This document shows, piece after piece, positions 50,701 to 60,200 of a DNA stretch of 64,000 nt. Origin of the DNA: Petrosia ficiformis. Taxonomy: Eukaryota; Porifera; Demospongiae; Haplosclerida; Petrosiidae. The notes under the pieces are model-generated. The model was given only the letters and a program-made list of their open reading frames with translations, did not search any database and had not been told where the DNA came from. A program made the translations under genes and the position numbers. The stretch covers positions 1,313,001 through 1,377,000 of the forward strand of contig OX345639.1 of NCBI GenBank assembly GCA_947044365.1. Reading direction: 5' to 3'. Within the stretch, counting starts at the first letter, position 1; every line of letters begins with the position of its first letter.

Positions 50701-53700
50701 AAATGATGTCTCATAATAGGGAGACCAGTCTAGTGTAATAAGCTAGTGTAATAAAATATATCACATATACATATATACATATATATGTGTATATGCACTG
50801 TGGTTTGAGGCTTCATTAAGGGCTGCTTCTTCATGGAACTGTTCACTAGATTACATCAAGGGCTGCTTCTTCATGTAACGATTCACTAGATTAAGGGCTG
50901 CTTTTTCATGGAACTGTTCACTAGATTACATCATGGACACAGTATAATTGTTAGGGTTGTATTACTATAAATAGTGGGTAAGTTGTGGTTTTGTTGCTGT
51001 TTATAATATACACGCCCAAATATACATATCGCCAAAACTTTTAAATCATAGTACATGTATATATACAAAATAGTAAAAAAAATTAAATGAAAGGGATCTG
51101 AATTAATGTACATGTTTTTACTTTCTACAGTAACACTTAAAATATGACAATTTTAAAGATTAATGACTAACCCAATCTTCGAGTGTGGGAGTGGGTGACA
51201 GGAAGAGGTGGAAGAAAGAAAGTGTGGGAGCTGGTGAAAGCAGGAGGTGGAGGAGAGACAGTGCCAGACTGCCCTATGGATGAAAAAGAATATTTATATA
51301 ATTAACAAAAATTTTAATAATTATATAATTTATAATAATAATTATATGAAATTTGAAAAGTGATTTCAATATATAAGTAGAGTAAGGTAGGTCATACATT
51401 TGTAACTTTGAAAATGCTATTTAATGAACTATAGAAATCATGTTACTTGAAAAACAAGATTTGGTTTATAATTATGAAAAGTGTAATAGACTAACTTAAT
51501 AATTAAAATATTAGAAGTGGAAAGCAAAAGTTTTAAACACACCACCATTATAATTATTTACTTGAGTTGTGTTATTATTGACTAAATCCAAAACAATGTA
51601 TTTGCAATACTACATATAGAATTATTATTAAATGATTTTAATGACTCACTCTCCCCAGAAGGACCGACTGGCGGTAGTTGTGGAGAAGGGCCGACCGGCG
51701 GTAGTTGTTGAAAAGGGCCGACCGGCGGTATTTGTGGAGAAGAAGTGCCGACCGGCGGTTGTTGAGGAGAAGGGCCGACTGGCGGTAGTTGTGGAGAAGA
51801 AGGGCCGACCGGCGGTTGTTGAGGAGAAGGGCCGACCAGCGGTAGTTGTTGAGGAGGGAGGTCCTGCCCTATATTATATTAAAAATAATTAGTTAGTTAT
51901 TCTATGAAGATATGAATGTTATATGATATATATGAACAATATATAAAAACCTAAAAGCACAATAACAAAATTGGGACGGTACCTTAGTAACAAAATTAAA
52001 CTAACCACTTCCATATAACAACTCTACATAAGTATAGCTTCCCTGTGTTTTATTTATTCTATTGTATTTTTATATTTGTGTAGGGTTTGTTAATTTTGTT
52101 GCTAAGGTACCATCCCAATCTTGTTCCTGCGCTTTTTCTGTTTTTATATCCTCATATACTCTTTCATTTAAAAAAAATGTTTTTGCTATTTGTACAATTG
52201 ACACTACTACATTACATACATAACTCTTCAAACATTATTGTATTGTAGTAGTCATATATATTGTATTTTGTTGTAGTAGTCATATTGTATTGTGTTGTAG
52301 TAGTCATACTGTATTGTGTTGTAGTAGGGGTGGCTACCCCGTACTGGCAGTAGACAATTAGATGTAGTTATACTAATTAGAATTAAATCTGTTCAGGGCT
52401 AAGTAGTCATACTGTATTGTGTTGTAGTAGTCATACTGTATTGTGTTGTAGTAGGGGTGGCTACCCCGTACTGGCAGTAGACAATTAGATGTAGTTATAC
52501 TAATTAGAATTAAATCTGTTCAGGGCTAAGTAGTCATACTGTATTGTGTTGTAGTAGTCATACTGTATTGTGTTGTAGTAGGGGTGGCTACCCCGTACTG
52601 GCAGTAGACAATTAGATATAGTTATACTAATTAGAATTAAATCTGTTCAGGGCTAAGTAGTCATACTGTATTGTGTTGTAGTAGTCATACTGTATTGTGT
52701 TGTAGTAGGGGTGGCTACCCTGTACTGGCAGTAGACAATTAGATGTAGTTATACTAATTAGAATTAAATCTGTTCAGGGCTAAGTAGTCATACTGTATTG
52801 TGTTGTAGTAGTCATACTGTATTGTGTTGTAGTAGGGGTGGCTACCCTGTACTGGCAGTAGACAATTAGATGTAGTTATACTAATTAGAATTAAATCTGT
52901 TCAGGGCTAAGTAGTCATACTGTATTGTGTTGTAGTAGTCATACTGTATTGTGTTGTAGTAATCATACTGTATTGTGTTGTAGTAGTCATACTGTATGCA
53001 TTGTGTTGTAGTAGTCATGTTGTAGTAGTCATACTGTATTGTGTTGTAGTAGTCATACTGTATGTATTGTGTTGTAGTAGTCATGTTGTAGTAGTCATAC
53101 TGTATTGTGTTGTAGTAGGGGTGGCTACCCCATACTGGCAGTAGACAATTAGGTGTAGTTTTATACTAATTACAATTAAATCTGTTCAGGGCTACAAATG
53201 CAACAAAATGTATAGTTTATACATGTAATATGCTACAAATACATTTATTTAACTATTAATTAATATAAATAGCACTAAATATTATATTTATAATAAGTGA
53301 AGACTTACTCCCTCCTGATGGGCCAGCCATTGGTAGTCCAGCTACAGATTGCACCCGAGGAGAGCCGGTTTGGATGGAATGAAGAGGTCCTATTATGAAA
53401 TAAAATAAAGAATTTTAATAACTCTTTATGAGTGCGTAAATAGCTAGCTAATCATGTGATAATCATATGATGCATTCACTTTACCAAACAAACAAAACAA
53501 GTTTTATAACAATAATTTTCAAAGACATAATGTATCGGTACAAATGTACTTAAAAGTATATTTTTTTCTTGTTGTGTTTCTACTTTGTATGTCAGATTTC
53601 AATCTATTGCATAATTGAGTTACATTAACCTTATCTATACACTATATTACATATAAAGTCATTACAATCTAATTTTGAGGTCACTAACAGTGATACATTA

Positions 53701-54773
53701 TATTATACTTTCTACTTGCACAGTTAATTACAAAGTTGAATAAGTTCGTAACTACATTCCGTTATACTTATGTGTATGAAAAGTATAAAATATCAAGAGA
53801 ATTTATATAATAGAGACTTACTCTCCTCGGGTAAACCACCCACAGGAGAAAGTCCAGGAGATAATAAGGTGGGACGACCACGAGGAGAGACAACAACCAT
53901 TGGAGTTGAGTGAAGTCCTGTAAGAATATAAAACTATAATTATTTGTGGAGAGATTAAATTTCTTCATTATTAGTTTTGTCTGTAGTAGAATAAGGCAGT
54001 GTTCTAAGTCCAAGTGTAATAATTGTAATTACAACAATTACAATATTATTTAATAATTATAAATACTTACTCTCCTCAGATGGCATCGTGGACTTTCTCC
54101 CGGGGTTGGTTTGCTTTGGTGCTATGAATAGTGGATAAACAGATTTTATAATCATTACACAATTACATGAATACATTCTACATACATGTATTATATTATA
54201 TATTATAGTAGTTATTGAACTTGATCCAAGGAGAGAGGCGATGAAATAAAGTTGGTTTAGGGTTTATGTTTATGGTCCAGGGTTTAGTATTTAGGGTGTA
54301 AAACTGATATTAGATGAATTTTAGTTCCCATATATTATATATATATATATAATTATATATATATATATATATCTAATATATATGTATTTTAACAGTCTCT
54401 TTCATCAAATCAGAGATACAATTAATATTATACTCACGAGGTCCGGGGTTGCTCTCCACATCTCCACAGAGAAGGAGAAGGAGAAGCAGGAAGAAAGAGC
54501 GGCTCAGCCGTGGAGAGGATGAAGTTGAAGAAGAACGGCGGGCAAGGTATCTTTGGTGACGGGGGGGTTTTGGGATAGGTGGAGGGGGTGAGAACAGCAT
54601 GGAAGAAACAGAAGAAGAACAAGGGTGGGAGATCCAGAGAGCAACCACCAGGACCAAGAAAGTAAGCTCTATAATAATAAAATAAAGAATAAAAGTTTCT
54701 GCAATTTTATTATAAATGCATGAAAAGTATATAAAAAATAATTGTATACATAATACTCACTGTAGCTGGACAT
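44778..54773 (-). CDS. Signal peptide-2A-Pro/Ser-rich-coiled coil-BED-like zinc finger protein, ~18 exons, ~900 aa
   Basis: Exons: 54773-54761, 54668-54438, 54121-54071, 53917-53822, 53389-53309, 51868-51650, 51273-51172, 50419-50333, 49848-49768, 49391-49293, 48803-48732, 48266-48228, 47934-47881, 47719-47648, 47135-46973, 46723-~46570, 46508-46355, 45734-44778. Exons 1-2 encode a signal peptide (MSSYKLTFLVLVVALW), a Ser/Pro segment, a poly-Leu stretch and CGDVESNPGP. The proline codon is the last full codon of exon 2. Exons 3-14 are all multiples of three with phase 1-1 ends and encode Pro/Ser/Gln-rich linkers. The last exon (318 codons) has a long coiled coil, a KRRR basic patch, and Cx2C followed by HxxHxxxxH, a BED-like zinc finger. 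The exon at 46723 has no donor that fits the next acceptor, so its 3' end is open. Inference: skipping at 2A releases a cytosolic or nuclear protein starting with Pro; failure to skip sends the whole chain to the ER. Confidence 0.72.
45735..46150. repeat. GTACAGTATAGTTAGGTACA low-complexity repeat
   Basis: Degenerate 5-10-bp TACAGTATAG/TTAGG units in the intron between exons 46508-46355 and 45734-44778 of the 2A gene. Confidence 0.7.
47459..47502 (+). ncRNA. Hammerhead-like core remnant (CTGAAGA...GAAAC)
   Basis: CTGAAGA (47459), a GGCC-TTTG-GGCC hairpin, then GAAAC and ACAT/ATGT pairing with TA follow the order core - stem II - core - stem III of a hammerhead ribozyme. Flanking bases do not pair to make stem I, so it is at best a degenerate copy. 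Similar CTGAAGAAGGCC...GCCGAAAC strings are common in retroelement-derived sequence, including Penelope-like elements. It lies in a 2A-gene intron on the antisense strand. Confidence 0.25.
48732..50030. repeat. Duplicated three-exon block, copy 2 (element + exons A2, B2, C2)
   Basis: Exons 49848-49768, 49391-49293 and 48803-48732, their introns, and a truncated inverted-repeat element (49927-50030) correspond in order to the block at 50333-52150. Intron strings such as CAAACTAACGAGGTAATTAA (about 48920 and 50548) and GATTTGGTTTATAATT-like runs are shared. Confidence 0.85.
50333..52150. repeat. Duplicated three-exon block, copy 1 (element + exons A1, B1, C1)
   Basis: Exons 51868-51650, 51273-51172 and 50419-50333 plus introns. 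Exon A1 is longer than A2 (219 vs 81 nt) because a nine-codon PPVGPSPQ-type repeat expanded to seven units. Confidence 0.85.
51941..52150. mobile_element. Inverted-repeat element, family A-like copy in the 2A gene
   Basis: Termini ATATAAAAACCTAAAAGCAC and GCGCTTTTTCTGTTTTTATA are inverted matches, and the inner arms (GACGGTACCTTAGTAACAAA / TTTTGTTGCTAAGGTACCAT) extend the stem. About 210 bp with no ORF. The truncated copy at 49927-50030 sits at the same place relative to exon A2. Confidence 0.7.
52225..53215. repeat. 127-bp tandem repeat with nested ~27-bp GTAGTCATACTGTATTGTGTT units
   Basis: GGGGTGGCTACCCCGTACTG recurs at 52327, 52454, 52581, 52708 and 52835 (127 bp apart) and once more, degenerate, near 53120. 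Between them are GTAGTCATACTGTATTGTGTT units whose number grows in the right part. It fills the intron between exons 53389-53309 and 51868-51650. Confidence 0.92.
54439..54468 (-). other. 2A ribosome-skipping peptide (CGDVESNPGP)
   Basis: Codons for C-G-D-V-E-S-N-P-G-P follow a run of leucines. The motif D(V/I)ExNPG|P is the complete 2A consensus, and the upstream LL..CG context also fits active 2As. The ribosome would fail to form the Gly-Pro bond, releasing an ~80-aa N-terminal piece. The exon ends one base after the final Pro codon, so the whole signal-plus-2A unit is one removable module. Confidence 0.85.
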
Positions 54774-54884
54774 TCTGACCAGTACAGCAACGAATGAACA
54801 ATATAACAGCAGCAAAGAAATGAACAAGTAAAATAACAACACCGAGGGAATAGTATAAACGAACGGCAATCAGTGATTGTGCGA

Positions 54885-54925
54885 ACTAGTTTATATAGCA
54901 CTTTCTGGGCATGCGCAGTGGCTTA
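54885..54925 (-). promoter_or_regulatory. Core promoter of the 2A gene (TATA box and NRF1-like site)
   Basis: On the minus strand a TATATAA box (54897-54891) and, just upstream, CACTGCGCATGCCC (54920-54907), which resembles an NRF1 site, precede the ATG at 54773. The spacing would give a 5' UTR of about 90 nt. Confidence 0.55.
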
Positions 54926-54954
54926 GTAGGTGTGTCTATTGAGGGGGGCCATGC

Positions 54955-55010
54955 GCCAATAATAATAGTACTAATAATAATAGTACTAATAATAATAGTA
55001 CTAATAGTAG
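54955..55010. repeat. (TAATAATAGTAC)n minisatellite, block 1
   Basis: Four units of AATAATAGTACT upstream of the 2A-gene promoter. Confidence 0.9.
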
Positions 55011-55214
55011 TTGTTGAGAGCTAAAATGAGTTTTGCATTATTGAGGGCTACAAATTTATGTTTACGTGGAACCAGGAGCAAGCTAAGATCTTTGCAAATT
55101 GAAGACGATGCTCCTATAAATCCTATCCTATTCTATTAACTCTTTTTATGTGACTATATTGTTTAATAATTAATTATTGTTATTTTTGTTTTTGTTTACT
55201 TTGACCGTACTTTT

Positions 55215-55480
55215 GTATAATAATAATATAATAGTACTAATAATAGTACTAATAATAGTACTAATAAATAATAGTACTAATAATAGTACTAATAATAATA
55301 GTACTAATAATAGTACTATTAATAGTACTAATAATAGTACTAATAATAGTACTAATAAATAATAGTACTAGTAATAGTACTAATAATAATAGTACTAATA
55401 ATAGTACTATTAATAGTACTAATAATAGTACTAATAACAGCACTAATAATATAGTACTAAAATTAATATTGTACTAATAA
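55215..55480. repeat. (TAATAATAGTAC)n minisatellite, block 2
   Basis: About 22 units of AATAATAGTACT with variants, with an internal ~120-bp duplication. TAGTAC is palindromic-like, so both strands show similar Asn/Ser/Thr or Val/Leu/Ile ORF artefacts. Confidence 0.9.
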
Positions 55481-55584
55481 TAGTAAGAAGAATATTATTA
55501 AAATGAATGCCATAATATTCAAATGTTCAAGAAGGGCAACTGATTTGATAGTTCAATCAATTAAAGATGATCAAGTTTTGAAAT

Positions 55585-56446
55585 AGGTGCTCATGTAAAT
55601 TGTTTAAAAGAAGTAAAAGCTGAAACACTTGAAAGCAAGACGCTATTAAATGTGGAGAAGTTTGAAACTGTCCTTAGTCATTTTGACCAGCCACGTCAAC
55701 TGGTTATTCTCCGTGCAATAAAGAAAAACATCATCTTGGTTAACAGTACTACCTCTTGTGAAAAATCATTTTGATTTGTCAGCAGGCGAGTTTCGAGACA
55801 GCTTGGCTATTAGATATAGGAAACCCTTGTTACATGTTCCAGATATTTGTGATGGTTGTTCAGCACCTTTCTCTCTATCACATGCCCTATCATGGCGGCC
55901 TCATTATCCGTAGACACAATGAAGTAAGGGATGCAGCAATAGGGGACCTTTCATCTCTTTTGTGGAATCAGATAAAAAAAAAGAACCAGTTATTAGAGAG
56001 GCGGATGACGTAATAGGATCACCAGCATTGATTGGTGACCTACCATGCCACAGGTTGAGGCATTGTTCGATGTCAGAATTATAGATACTGACGCCCAATC
56101 ATATAGCAAACATTCCCCAAGAGAAGTAATAAAAAGTGCAGAAAAGGATAAGAAAGATAAGTATGTTGAAGCATGTGAGGCAAGAAGATCTGTTTTTACA
56201 CCACTGTGTTGTTCGGTTGATGGAATGCTCTGAAAGGAAGCAGAAATCTTTATTAAGAGACTTGGTGAAGGGCTGGCTAACAAATGGGACAAGAGTTATA
56301 GTAATGTGGTTGGATGGATCAGAGCTAGACTCTCGTTTGCAATCTTAAGAGCAACAGTACTATGCTTGCGTGGCTCTCGTACAAAATGGCGAAGTATTGG
56401 TTTGGATGATAGAGCACCAATTCATGGTTTTAATGACAGATTCTAA
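55585..56446 (+). pseudogene. Decayed retrotransposon polyprotein, C-terminal part
   Basis: Successive frames encode LLNVEKFETVLSHFDQPRQL, then EFRDSLAIRYRKPLL, CDGCSAPFSLSHAL, IIRRHNEVRDAAIGDL, VEALFDVRIIDTDAQSY, FTPLCCSVDGML, and finally WIRARLSFAILRATVLCLRG. At least two frameshifts and one internal stop (TGA after GML) interrupt it. The RDAL..RY, C..C....H.L...GG...RHNE..D pattern is a conserved zinc-knuckle-like region seen downstream of the reverse transcriptase in many invertebrate non-LTR-type elements. No RT core motif is left. Element name not assigned. TAGTAC minisatellite lies on its left side and a scrap of it on the right (about 56540). Confidence 0.7.
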
Positions 56447-57004
56447 TTTCAATATATATTATATTATTTTCATCCTGTATTATTTTCACTTGAAATCTTG
56501 TTTACTCTTTATGTTTTATCATTGCTTTACTTATTAATAATAATAGTACTAACAATAGTATAATAATAACTAGTAACAATTATAGTACTATTATCATGCA
56601 TTGATTATAAAAAATGTTTTTTATTGATATTACGAAATAGCAAATTTACATAATTGTAATTAATATTAATAAACATAATATTATAATTATAATGAAACAG
56701 TAATGGATGATACCTGCCCCTCACTACTTATTAAATCCAATGTATTGGCAAGTATCATATGTTTGAATGATGAACTGTATCCTCTAATAACATTTATAGC
56801 TCATCTCAATAGTCAGAAACAAAGGCCATCACCAGACTGTTATTTCCTGCTATATAAAATTAACATTCATACCATTGTTAGTGCTATTATTAGCATAGGT
56901 GATGGAAGATGATTTTGAATGGAGGGAGGGTGCACAATAGTAAAAACGGATATTCATTGTTATTTTAATATCCTATTATAGTTAATTGTCTATGAACAGG
57001 AGTC
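56447..57004. other. Intergenic, no gene seen
   Basis: AT-rich. One 69-codon plus ORF (56703-56912) has no supporting features and is probably chance. Confidence 0.4.
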
Positions 57005-57037
57005 CATGATGGAGAGCGGTAACCGCTCTCCATCATG
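57005..57037. repeat. Perfect 16-bp palindrome with 1-nt centre
   Basis: CATGATGGAGAGCGGT, then A, then its exact reverse complement. It is followed by an AT-rich region 230 bp beyond the 3' end of the beta-helix gene. It would form a 16-bp hairpin in RNA or a cruciform in DNA. Confidence 0.85.
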
Positions 57038-57262
57038 TACCGATTTATTACTTTTGTCAATTTCTTGAATTAAAAATTATAGATTTATTATGACAAAGAA
57101 AATATTAATATTAAGCTTTAGCATTCTAAGATCATTTATTAATTATTAGTAGCCATTATTATACATTATTATACATAAATTATACAATACATATAATTAT
57201 GTATACGTATGTGTCAGTGTTTTGTGTTCACCTCTTCCCTGACCCAGAAGTACTGTCAAATA

Positions 57263-60200
57263 TTACGTATTAAATGATTTGTAGCTTCTTCGGTGATAAC
57301 TTGAGCTAATTGATGTGAGCTCCTCTCTTGACATGATCAGATCCGGAAGTTCATCTTCACTTCTTTGCTTCTTTCTCCAGCACTTGTGAGTAACACAAAT
57401 AGCAGTGACTAGGAATAATATGGCAATTGGAATGTATGCTAAGAACAGTTGGATGTATGTTGCAATTGAGAGTAGGTATGCAAATGGAGTACTCTGTGAT
57501 TCAAAATAACGAAAGTATGTCAATGTGTTTATAATCAACATGTTTGTGAATATTACCGTGTCTATATGATTGTGTATACTATTACGATATGGTTGTGCCC
57601 ATGTATGTAATGCCAACATGAATATCAGCAAAAATTGAACAATAGTAAAGACCTCCAGTCTGGAATTAACAATTGCAAATGTAAAGTCTGGAATTGAACG
57701 ATATATCAGATAAAATCCTGCAAAGTAACGATAGTTGTCTTTAAAACATCCTTGTAAACTATCCAGAAACGGCCTTATAGAATTAAATTTACTGCAGAAA
57801 TATCTCACCTTTCGCCAATCAAAAACGTTTTCTGGAAGCAATTTGTAGCTGATGGGTTCAATTATCAGAAAAAGTGGAGGGATAATAATTAACGTTGTGA
57901 GAAAAAACAGTGCAAGAAAAGCATACCCAATGTGTTCCTTACCCATGAATTCAAGATCTCCCATTCGAAAAACTCGTGGCGTTTTCATGTATCTGTCTCC
58001 TGCTCCATGTAACCATGCCATATTAAGGATCCTGTAACATGCCCGATTGCATTGTGAATAACAAAGAACAAGAAATGCAGACAACCCATTAATCAGGGAA
58101 GAAGACCTAGTGATTCGAGTTTGAAAGCATATTAGTTGTAACTTGTAACAACAGCTGCATCTCATTATGAAAACAAGTGTAATTACCAGAAAAAGTGCAT
58201 ACAAAAGCGTGACATACTTGATTGATGCTATTTGAAGGAAATTTGCATTCTGGAAAAGACAGAATGAAAGATTTTCCAAATGAAACAAATCCAGGTTAAA
58301 AGGGCTGTATACCAAATGTAATACATCCAACATGTAACTTTGTATTTCTGATATAATTAAAACTCCTCCATTAGCCGATAACGAAAGGGAATCAATCATT
58401 TGAGCAAACAGGACAAACCCGTTCAAATAACCTGAAGTAAAATTTACATGTAAAATAATAATGACTGTGAAGATAATGGTTAGGGGTATAATTTCTGAGA
58501 TGAGGTAAAACAGCAGGCCATATTTGCAGTTTTTGTTTGTGCCACATTTATAACGATAAGAATGATAAAAGACAGAATGACCTTTGATGCATCTTCCACA
58601 AAGAACTCCAGTGCGATTTTGCTCAAAACAAATTGTTTTGTCTAGTTGTTTGGGATCTTGTGGTAACGTTATGTGTAAGTTTTCATTGTCAGAGTGTTCT
58701 TTGCAAAATCCAAGTGGACAAGTGGCTGTAGTTAGGTGTGAAGCAGTATACTTAGATTTATCAGGATATCCAACCCAGAACCCAACATTAAGCCAAGCTT
58801 TAAACTCGTTGTTGTCACAAGCAAATATTGCATTGTAGTCAGAAGTTGCACTTGAAGCCGCACATGTGCAGTTTTTATGTGTCTTATCATAAAGAAATCC
58901 AGGAGGGCACTCAGACACAGTAATATTCAATTTAAGGCTGATGTTGTGAAAACTAACAGTCTCAATTTTTAGAGTAGCTGTATCACCTGGTTTCCCAAAA
59001 ATGTTTAAGTAATTATCAGCTGTTTGAGCAAACTCCAAATGAATGGAAGAGTTTTCATTATTCTGTACAAATGCTCTGAGCAGAGGATTATTTTGTTCAT
59101 TTCCAAGTTCATCTTTCATTGTTACCGGAAGTTTAAATGGCTTACCAGGGATAACATTCAGACATAGATGTGATTCTTTAGGGACAAATACAGTTCCTTC
59201 TGTTTCTACACTATCATTTAGTGACCTATTTGCAAAAGTAAAATTAGCTGTACAATTGAGGCTTTCGTTAACATATTTGTTTGATAAATCAGCCATGTTA
59301 CAATTTCGAACACAAGGTAATAAAGAGGAAACAAATATGGAATTTCCTCGTTCGTGGGCCTTATTTCCTTCAAAATAAAATGTTGAAGTGACTTTTCCAA
59401 AATCGGGATTTGTATCAATATATTGTATGAAGCACAGTCCAAATGTTGTTGATGATAGCTTATCTGTAGAAAAAGCATAAATAGCACCACCGTTACTGAA
59501 TGCACTGTTGTTAGTAAACTTTAATATGCTGTTGTTACCCACTTGGACAGCAGAAGCTCCTATTAGGGATACAGCACCACCAAAGATGCCTTCGTTTTCT
59601 ATAAACTCTACAGTTGTTTCATTTGTTACTCGTATTATGCTGTCCAAAACGTAGATACCAGAACCAAAATTGTTTTTAAAACTTACTGAAGATTTAAAAT
59701 TAACCGTGAATGATTTAATATACAATGTTCCAGCACCTTCTATCCCTTGCTTTAATTCACCAGTACCTCCATATGATTTTTCAATAATAGTGTTGTTTAT
59801 GAAAGAGCAATATGTGAATTCAGGTATTGGAAGAATATTTGATGAAGCCGCACCATAAGACTGAGGCCCTATCATTACAGCAGCACCAAAAACAGCATTA
59901 TTATTAATCCAAGTACAATTAATGAAATGGATTGTGTTGTTGACATAATCTTCACTTGAACTTGAAAAGAAAGTGACTCCTCCTCCAAAATATGCAGCAT
60001 TATGATCCATGAACACATTCATCAACATTATTGTATTGTTCTTAGGTTTTGGGGCATCTCTTGTCTGAATTGGAAATTCAAATCCTATGTCAAAGGCACC
60101 TCCTCCACTGTTCATTGCATTGTTGTGAGAAAAGGCTGAGTTTGTAAAACTAATATGATTTAGTTTTGGAGAATCTTGGAACTGTACAAGCACAGCACCG

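Noticed and set aside
54071..54121. Second 2A-like motif (TNPGR) in exon 3
   Set aside because: It lacks the DxExNPGP consensus; only NPG is shared.
55177..55443. Asn/Ser/Thr and Val/Leu ORFs
   Set aside because: Translation of the TAATAATAGTAC minisatellite.
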